Below, piece after piece: positions 58,546-64,000 of a stretch of 64,000 bases of DNA (position 1 is its first letter; every line of letters begins with the position of its first letter). The stretch covers positions 124,001 through 188,000 of the forward strand of contig NZ_JAHLPT010000002.1 in NCBI RefSeq assembly GCF_018918025.1, in the 5' to 3' direction. The notes under the pieces are model-generated. The model made no database searches and had not been told where the DNA came from. It saw only the letters and a list, made by a program, of their open reading frames with translations. Position numbers and translations under genes: made by a program. The DNA comes from Oscillibacter sp. MSJ-31. Its GTDB lineage: Bacteria; Bacillota; Clostridia; Oscillospirales; Oscillospiraceae.

Positions 58546-59812
58546 GATGAAATACAGTGGAGTCGAGTGGATAGAAGATATTCCGGCACCATGGAATATG
58601 ATTAGATTCAAGGATAAATACAAACCAACTAAAGAAATTGCCGGCGAATCTTCGACAGAGTATGAAAGATTAGCACTTACACTCGGTGGTGTAATTAAGC
58701 GTCCTAAAGACGATTCTGAGGGGCTTCAACCCAAAGCTTTTGATGGTTATCAAATACTTCGTGAAAATGATTTCATCTTTAAAATGATTGACCTTCAGAA
58801 CATTAGCACCAGCCGCGTTGGTTTATCCCCTTACACCGGTTTAGTGTCTCCTGCATATATTCGTTTTCAAGCAAAAAACAAAAACCAGTTCAACAAGTAT
58901 ATTTACTACTACTTGTTGAGCATGTATTACAATTGCGTCTTTAACAGTCTTGGCGGTAATGGTGTGCGAAGTGCTTTGAATGCTTTTGATATAGGAACAT
59001 TGATGATTCCGTTTCCGCCCGAGCATGAACAAATGCTTATCGTTGAGGCAATCGAGCATCAAACCGAAAAAGTGGATTCTCTCATTGCCAATCAAGAAGC
59101 CCAAATTAAGAAGCTAAAAGCCTATAAGCAGTCCCTGATTACTGAGGTCGTTACCAAGGGGCTTGACCCTACTGCACCCATGAAAGACAGCGGAGTGGAG
59201 TGGATTGGAGAGATTCCAGCGCATTGGTCTATTATGCCATCAAAATTTCTTTTTGCAAATTCCGATGAACGCCGAAGAGATAATGACGTTCAATTAACTG
59301 CAAGCCAAAAGTACGGCATGATTTCTCAGGAAGAGTATATGCGCAGAGAAAATGCTCGCATTGTCCTTGCAGATAAAGGATTAGAAAACTGGAAACACAT
59401 TGAACCTTTTGATTTTGTTATCAGCTTGCGAAGCTTTCAGGGCGGTCTCGAAATGAGTGAAGTAACTGGCTGTGCGACGTGGCATTATATTGTTTTGCGA
59501 GCGAGGAAAGAGCTGCACCCTTACTACTACAAGTGGTTGTTTAAGTCTACGATGTATATTACAGCGTTGCAGAGGACTTGTAATTACATCAGAGATGGTC
59601 AGGACTTACGATACAGTAACTTTGTCAAAGTTTCGCTATGTGTTCCTACCTTAGGTGAGCAAGTTCAAATTGCAAACTATCTCGACGCCAAATGCGCCAA
59701 AATCGAACGCCTTATTGCCATCAAACAAGCCAAAATCGAAAAGCTGGAACAGTACAAAAAGTCCCTCATTTATGAGTATGTGACGGGCAAGAAAGAAGTT
59801 GTCAATGGCTAA
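58538..59812 (+). CDS. hsdS: type I restriction-modification specificity subunit
   Basis: A 424-aa HsdS with two target-recognition domains, each starting YSGVEWIEDIPAPWN or DSGVEWIGEIPAHWS and each ending in a coiled-coil spacer (NQEAQIKKLKAYKQSLITEV and KQAKIEKLEQYKKSLIYEYV). The two half-subunits are clearly duplicated. The DNA target cannot be predicted. ATG 58538 follows GGTGG by 8 bases and overlaps the previous gene. The last codons overlap the DUF4238 gene by 8 bases. Confidence 0.93.
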   Translation: MREMKYSGVEWIEDIPAPWNMIRFKDKYKPTKEIAGESSTEYERLALTLGGVIKRPKDDSEGLQPKAFDGYQILRENDFIFKMIDLQNISTSRVGLSPYTGLVSPAYIRFQAKNKNQFNKYIYYYLLSMYYNCVFNSLGGNGVRSALNAFDIGTLMIPFPPEHEQMLIVEAIEHQTEKVDSLIANQEAQIKKLKAYKQSLITEVVTKGLDPTAPMKDSGVEWIGEIPAHWSIMPSKFLFANSDERRRDNDVQLTASQKYGMISQEEYMRRENARIVLADKGLENWKHIEPFDFVISLRSFQGGLEMSEVTGCATWHYIVLRARKELHPYYYKWLFKSTMYITALQRTCNYIRDGQDLRYSNFVKVSLCVPTLGEQVQIANYLDAKCAKIERLIAIKQAKIEKLEQYKKSLIYEYVTGKKEVVNG

Positions 59813-60722
59813 GGCTTTTGTTAATCAACACATCGTCCCTAAACGATATCTGGATCGTTTCGCGTCAGAGGTCGATGGAAAAAACATCATTGGTGTACGC
59901 TTTTGTTCAAATCGATCCCTGCATTTCTTCTCCGAATCAACTTCTAATGTTGGCTATATCAGGAACTTCTATGATGTGCGTGATAAAGATGATCCAAAAT
60001 ACTGGGAGCATTTTTTCGCCTCTGAAATCGATTCCTTATGTGGCGCAGAGATGGACAGCATTATTGCAGCAGCCACCCTATCCCGTAATAACGAAGTTGT
60101 CTTAACCAAGCATGCAAAAGAGGTTCTTTCCAAAGTAATCATCGCACAAATCATGCGCATTCCCAGCGCGGTCGAATATGTAAAAGGCATCTATCCAGAG
60201 GTTGAACGCCAAGTAAAAGAAGAGGCTCTTTCCATCTTACCAACGGAGTTAAAAAGTCAATATGGTGAGATAATTAAGAATCTAAATTTGGATGCACAGT
60301 GGCAAAAAGAGCAGTTGTTTAATCTTGCCTTTTCCCCCGAAAATTTTGATAAATACTGCCGCCTGCTTCAAGAGCGGCTCTGGGTTGTACTGGTTAATAT
60401 GCAGCGCAGCAATCTCCCATTCGTCACCAGTGATAATCCAGTTTTGGTTGAAGGAATAGGCCGAAAGGAAGTCGGCGTATTCCGAAATGGACTTGGTACC
60501 CCTACCACCTGCATCTTTTACCCACTAACTCCTACAATCGCAATTGCAAACTATCCGAAGGCAGGATTTTTTCGGCTTGCCTTCGATGATCTTGATGGGC
60601 GAAAGAAGCTACTTAACGAAAGCAATTATGTTGTAACCAGGAACGCAAGAATTGTTGAACAGTCATATCACCATTCGTTCATTCCGCAACCCCTGTTTGA
60701 CAAAATCAAAAAGCGCAATTAA
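59805..60722 (+). CDS. DUF4238-family protein in defence locus
   Basis: A 305-aa protein with NQHIVPKRYLDRFA at the N-terminus and FVTSDNPVL in the middle, typical of DUF4238. The family is widespread in defence and mobile regions with no established activity. The start (59805) has no strong ribosome site and probably depends on coupling with hsdS, which it overlaps by 8 bases. Its insertion inside a type I operon suggests a defence role. Confidence 0.8.
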   Translation: MAKAFVNQHIVPKRYLDRFASEVDGKNIIGVRFCSNRSLHFFSESTSNVGYIRNFYDVRDKDDPKYWEHFFASEIDSLCGAEMDSIIAAATLSRNNEVVLTKHAKEVLSKVIIAQIMRIPSAVEYVKGIYPEVERQVKEEALSILPTELKSQYGEIIKNLNLDAQWQKEQLFNLAFSPENFDKYCRLLQERLWVVLVNMQRSNLPFVTSDNPVLVEGIGRKEVGVFRNGLGTPTTCIFYPLTPTIAIANYPKAGFFRLAFDDLDGRKKLLNESNYVVTRNARIVEQSYHHSFIPQPLFDKIKKRN

Positions 60723-60759
60723 GTCCGCTATTCTGGCGTAAAAAGAGTGAGGTTTTGAC

Positions 60760-62877
60760 ATGAAGATTGATAAAGGCAGTTTCATCAATGACTTCATTGA
60801 CAAAAATTTGAGACAATACTCAATTCCTGTCTACCAACGGAATTACGAGTGGTCTGCCGAACAGTGCGAAAAGCTGTTTGAAGACATCTTGCAAGCGCAC
60901 AAGCTTGATCGTTACCACTTTACCGGCTCAGTTGTCTATGAACTGCTCAAGACCGAAAACAAGATCGACTACTATGTTATTATCGATGGACAGCAAAGAC
61001 TAACCACCATCTATATCCTTCTCAAAGCCTTAATTGACGTTGCTGAAACCGACAAAGATAAGGATATTTTACTCTCCCTGATGTTCAATCAGGATAAGTT
61101 CAAGAAGTACAATATCGATGACTCCAGTAAGCTGAAACTCAAGCCAATCAAAAGCGACAACCAACAGCTCATGCTCCTGATGGAAAACCATGCGGATAAA
61201 ATGGACAAATCCAGCGGGATTTATCAGAACTATGATCTGTTTTGCAAGTTAATCAGGAAAGCACTTGTAGATAACCCCGATCTCAGCATCGAGAGGATCT
61301 ATGATGGCATTGAGCATCTGACCTGCGCCACGATAAAGCTTGAGGAAGAAGAGAAAGGTAAGGAACAGGAGATATTCGAGCGCATCAACTCTACCGGCGT
61401 CCCTCTGAGTCTTGCTGATAAGATACGCAACTTTGTCCTGATGACTGAAGTAGATCAGGACAGGCTATACGAAGACTATTGGCTTCAAATTGAGCAAATG
61501 CTGTCTAAGGAACAGATGTCTGCATTCTTCCTCGACTATCTCAATATGAAGATTGATGGCTTCGCTCGGGAGAAAGATGCATACGAAAACTTCAAAAGTC
61601 TGTTCCATTCCAATCACTATACCAACGAATCCATGCTCAGCGAGCTCAAGCATTATGCAGAACAGTACCACATCTTTTGCTATGGCTACGAGGATTTGGG
61701 TAGTGAGATCAACTGTGCCTTGGATGGCCTACGCAAGTTGAATCAGACCACGGTTTACCTGTTCCTTTTCCATGTCTTTGACGATTATGAAGCTGACAAA
61801 ATCGACAAGCCTGAGCTTGCAAAAGTTCTGCACTTGCTATTGAATTACAGTATCCGCAGACTCATCTGCGAAGTCGGATCTAACTCCCTGCGCGGTTTAT
61901 ATAAAACTCTGTATTCGCGCGTCTTCAACCGTGAAGAGAACAAATTGTACTACTATGATGCAATCGTTTCTTTCCTATTGCAATTAACTTCGAAGGATGC
62001 GATTCCTACTGATGACGATTTCGTTCTTGCTTTGAAAGAAAGGAACCTTTATCGGAAAAACGCCCTCTGTAAATTCCTGCTTGTGGCAATCGAAAACCAG
62101 GGCAAGGAAAAGGTTGAAACAAGCGCACCGACTATCGAGCACATTATGCCTCAGAACAAGAATCTCTCAAAGAATTGGCAGACAATGCTCGGTAACAATT
62201 GGGAATATGTCCATGACAGATATCTTCATACCCTTGGTAATCTGACTCTGACGGCATATAATGCCGAGCTTGGCGATAAACCCTTTGATGAGAAAAAGGA
62301 AAAGCTTCAGACGCCAGATACTCCCACTCACTTCACAATTCTCTACAAGGATGTTCTTGATCAAGATGTGTGGAATGAATCGAAAATACAGGCTCGTGCA
62401 GCTCGCCTCTCTAATATAATCTTGAGCCTTTTCCCTATCGTCGCGCCAGAAACCAAAATTGACTTCAGCGATCCTCGCTATCATGAATACAAAGTTGCTG
62501 ACCCCAGAAATGCAACTTACAAATTAGTCAACTACTATGAACTCCTTGGTGAGCGTGTAAATGTAGATAGCTTCGCCGGCATGGTGCGTTCTGTTGCGGT
62601 TAATCTTTATGACTATGATAGTCGCATCATCGAGCGTATGGCTAAAAATAACGAAGTCTTTAATGGCTGGCAGAACCCCGTCTTCTCTTATGATGAAAAT
62701 GCGGTCAAAGGAGCCCATGAATTCAGAAAAGGTAGTGGAATCTATATCAGTACAGGCTACTCTGCCTACGATTGTATCTGCTTCATCAGAGAGCTTCTAA
62801 GATGTTACAACCTTGATCTTGAAGAGGACTTTGTTTATAGCGCTAGATCTTCAAAAAGGAATGATGAGGAGGTCTGA
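60760..62877 (+). CDS. GmrSD-type type IV restriction enzyme (DUF262/DUF1524)
   Basis: A 705-aa fusion. The N-terminal DUF262 half has SIPVYQRNYEWS and the IIDGQQRLTT motif (about 74-83), which in GmrS and relatives binds and hydrolyses NTP. The DUF1524 half has an HNH-like nuclease: EHIMPQN (about 460), HTLGNLTLTAYN and a downstream Asn/Lys pattern. Known GmrSD enzymes cut DNA with modified bases such as glucosylated hydroxymethylcytosine. A C-terminal domain of about 130 residues follows. GTGAGG lies 7 bases before the ATG. It stands between hsdS and hsdR. Confidence 0.88.
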   Translation: MKIDKGSFINDFIDKNLRQYSIPVYQRNYEWSAEQCEKLFEDILQAHKLDRYHFTGSVVYELLKTENKIDYYVIIDGQQRLTTIYILLKALIDVAETDKDKDILLSLMFNQDKFKKYNIDDSSKLKLKPIKSDNQQLMLLMENHADKMDKSSGIYQNYDLFCKLIRKALVDNPDLSIERIYDGIEHLTCATIKLEEEEKGKEQEIFERINSTGVPLSLADKIRNFVLMTEVDQDRLYEDYWLQIEQMLSKEQMSAFFLDYLNMKIDGFAREKDAYENFKSLFHSNHYTNESMLSELKHYAEQYHIFCYGYEDLGSEINCALDGLRKLNQTTVYLFLFHVFDDYEADKIDKPELAKVLHLLLNYSIRRLICEVGSNSLRGLYKTLYSRVFNREENKLYYYDAIVSFLLQLTSKDAIPTDDDFVLALKERNLYRKNALCKFLLVAIENQGKEKVETSAPTIEHIMPQNKNLSKNWQTMLGNNWEYVHDRYLHTLGNLTLTAYNAELGDKPFDEKKEKLQTPDTPTHFTILYKDVLDQDVWNESKIQARAARLSNIILSLFPIVAPETKIDFSDPRYHEYKVADPRNATYKLVNYYELLGERVNVDSFAGMVRSVAVNLYDYDSRIIERMAKNNEVFNGWQNPVFSYDENAVKGAHEFRKGSGIYISTGYSAYDCICFIRELLRCYNLDLEEDFVYSARSSKRNDEEV

Positions 62878-62879
62878 TC

Positions 62880-64000
62880 ATGGACACTTCCGAAAAGCGA
62901 TTTGAATTTGAGATTGAGCAATATCTTATTTCTCATGGATATGAGCAATTCAATGGGCAAGCAGAAGATGGAACCTGGGTACATAACCGGCAGCACGATG
63001 TTGCAAAGTGCATCTACATGGATGTTCTCTGCGAGTTCATCGCCAAAACCCAACCGAAGGAATGGGCAAGATATATCAAATACTATGGCGATAATGCTCC
63101 AGACAAACTCTACCATCGCTTAGAAACTACCATATCCAACCAAGGACTCCTTCATGTCCTTCGTAATGGAATTGAGGATATGGGGTGTAAACTAAAAGTC
63201 TGCTATTTTCAACCCGAGTCAGACCTGAACCCGCTTGCAACAGAACGCTACGAAGCAAATATTCTTGGCTGCACTCGGCAGTTCCGCTATTCAACTGCGA
63301 ATTCCAACACGATTGATATGGTGCTTTCTGTAAATGGAATCCCTGTTGTTGCATTAGAGCTAAAGAACCAACTCACCGGGCAGGACTATGTCTGCGCCAT
63401 CAATCAATTCAAGACTGACCGCAGCTCAAAGGAATTCGCATTCCGTCTAAACCACCGTTTTCTCGTCTATTTTGCTGTTGATCTATATGAAGTATGGATG
63501 ACGACTCAGCTTGCTGACGGTTCCACTCACTTTCTTCCTTTTAATCAAGGATCCAATGGTGCAGGTGTGACGGGCGGTGCTGGAAACCCCTATAATCCTA
63601 ACGGCCATGCCACCAGTTATCTATGGGAAGAAGTTCTGCAGCGGGATAGTCTTATGGATCTAATCCATCGTTTCATCTCCTTGGCAAAGGAGAAAGAAGA
63701 AATTATCAAGAATGGTGTCAGTAAAACTGTCACAAAAGAAAAGATGATTTTCCCCAGATATCATCAATACGACGTAGTACGGAAGATAATGGCCGACGTT
63801 AAAGAAAACGGCGTTGGGCACAATTATCTAATTCAGCATTCTGCCGGCTCTGGAAAATCCAATTCCATCGCTTGGATTGCATATCGACTAGCCTCCGCTC
63901 ATAACAAGGATAACCAAGGCCTATTTGACTCCGTTATTGTTGTCACTAACCGTGTTGTTCTGGATAGCCAATTACAGGATACCATTAACGGCTTCGAGCA
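62880..64000 (+). CDS. hsdR: type I restriction-modification endonuclease subunit (C-terminus outside window)
   Basis: 373 codons are visible. The N-terminal nuclease domain holds the PD-(D/E)xK pattern: Asp in NTIDMVLSVN and ELK (about 159-161) in VVALELKN. The first motor motif is Walker A HSAGSGKSNSIAW (about 319-331), followed by VVTNRVVLDSQ, a helicase-like block. GGAGG lies 7 bases before the ATG at 62880, two bases after the GmrSD stop. In type I enzymes this subunit translocates and cuts DNA lacking the methylation set by HsdM/HsdS. Confidence 0.93.
   Translation, partial: MDTSEKRFEFEIEQYLISHGYEQFNGQAEDGTWVHNRQHDVAKCIYMDVLCEFIAKTQPKEWARYIKYYGDNAPDKLYHRLETTISNQGLLHVLRNGIEDMGCKLKVCYFQPESDLNPLATERYEANILGCTRQFRYSTANSNTIDMVLSVNGIPVVALELKNQLTGQDYVCAINQFKTDRSSKEFAFRLNHRFLVYFAVDLYEVWMTTQLADGSTHFLPFNQGSNGAGVTGGAGNPYNPNGHATSYLWEEVLQRDSLMDLIHRFISLAKEKEEIIKNGVSKTVTKEKMIFPRYHQYDVVRKIMADVKENGVGHNYLIQHSAGSGKSNSIAWIAYRLASAHNKDNQGLFDSVIVVTNRVVLDSQLQDTINGFE

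Overview
The window looks like the chromosome of a Gram-positive, gut-type Clostridia (probably Oscillospirales/Ruminococcaceae-like), at moderate GC. The evidence is AGGAGG-type ribosome sites before almost every gene, many intrinsic terminators, XRE/WYL regulators, sortase and Cna-B surface proteins, and conjugation genes of the low-GC Gram-positive type. I saw no rRNA, tRNA or CRISPR array. Nearly all of the window is accessory DNA. It is best read as an integrative and conjugative element (ICE) with its cargo, next to a second recombinase module. Family names come from recognising motifs by eye; no search was run.

Layout. (1) 1-5920, minus strand: a compact, overlapping operon with a RecA-fold ATPase, a small protein, a resolvase-like protein without the catalytic start, a large serine recombinase, two unknown proteins, a small protein and a metallophosphoesterase cut by the window edge. 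(2) 6212-7002: two divergent XRE regulators around an array of 13-bp dyads. (3) 7038-9926: two overlapping tyrosine integrases and an excisionase-like protein. (4) 9927-10574: non-coding, with a symmetric nested inverted repeat around a terminator, followed by a candidate structured RNA leader. (5) 10575-28234, plus strand: a replication/regulatory pair, an 11-bp repeat array with two attenuator-like hairpins, and the transfer operon: VirB2-like pilin, VirB6-like protein, secreted linker protein, C39-like hydrolase, PrgI-VirB4 fusion, wHTH proteins, VirD4 coupling ATPase, S1-repeat protein, surface proteins, sortase and CAP protein. (6) 28318-33006: a giant thioester/Cna-B adhesin ending in LPKTGY.

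(7) 33139-37443: a CFI-box protein, a DEDDh-nuclease/zinc-module protein, a SWIM protein and a WYL regulator. Their promoters, and that of the metallo-beta-lactamase gene at 51623, share one sequence pattern and form a probable WYL regulon. (8) 37689-50928: a DUF3268-like protein, sigma-like proteins, SSB, a MoxR ATPase with a HExxH-VWA partner, a row of small unknown proteins, a MazF-like toxin and an unknown helical protein. (9) 51070-55960: XRE regulator, secreted ComEC-like hydrolase, TPR protein, ADP-ribosylglycohydrolase and CoiA-like protein. (10) 56114-64000: a defence locus of type I restriction-modification (hsdM, hsdS, hsdR) with a membrane protein, a DUF4238 protein and a GmrSD-type type IV restriction enzyme inserted between its subunits.

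How the genes may work together: the integrases and the excisionase-like protein would move the element; the 12.5-23.8 kb genes would build the mating channel; the sortase, adhesin, CAP and hydrolase genes would act at the cell surface; the cargo to the right protects the host or the element. No recognisable relaxase is present, so DNA processing for transfer is the main missing piece.
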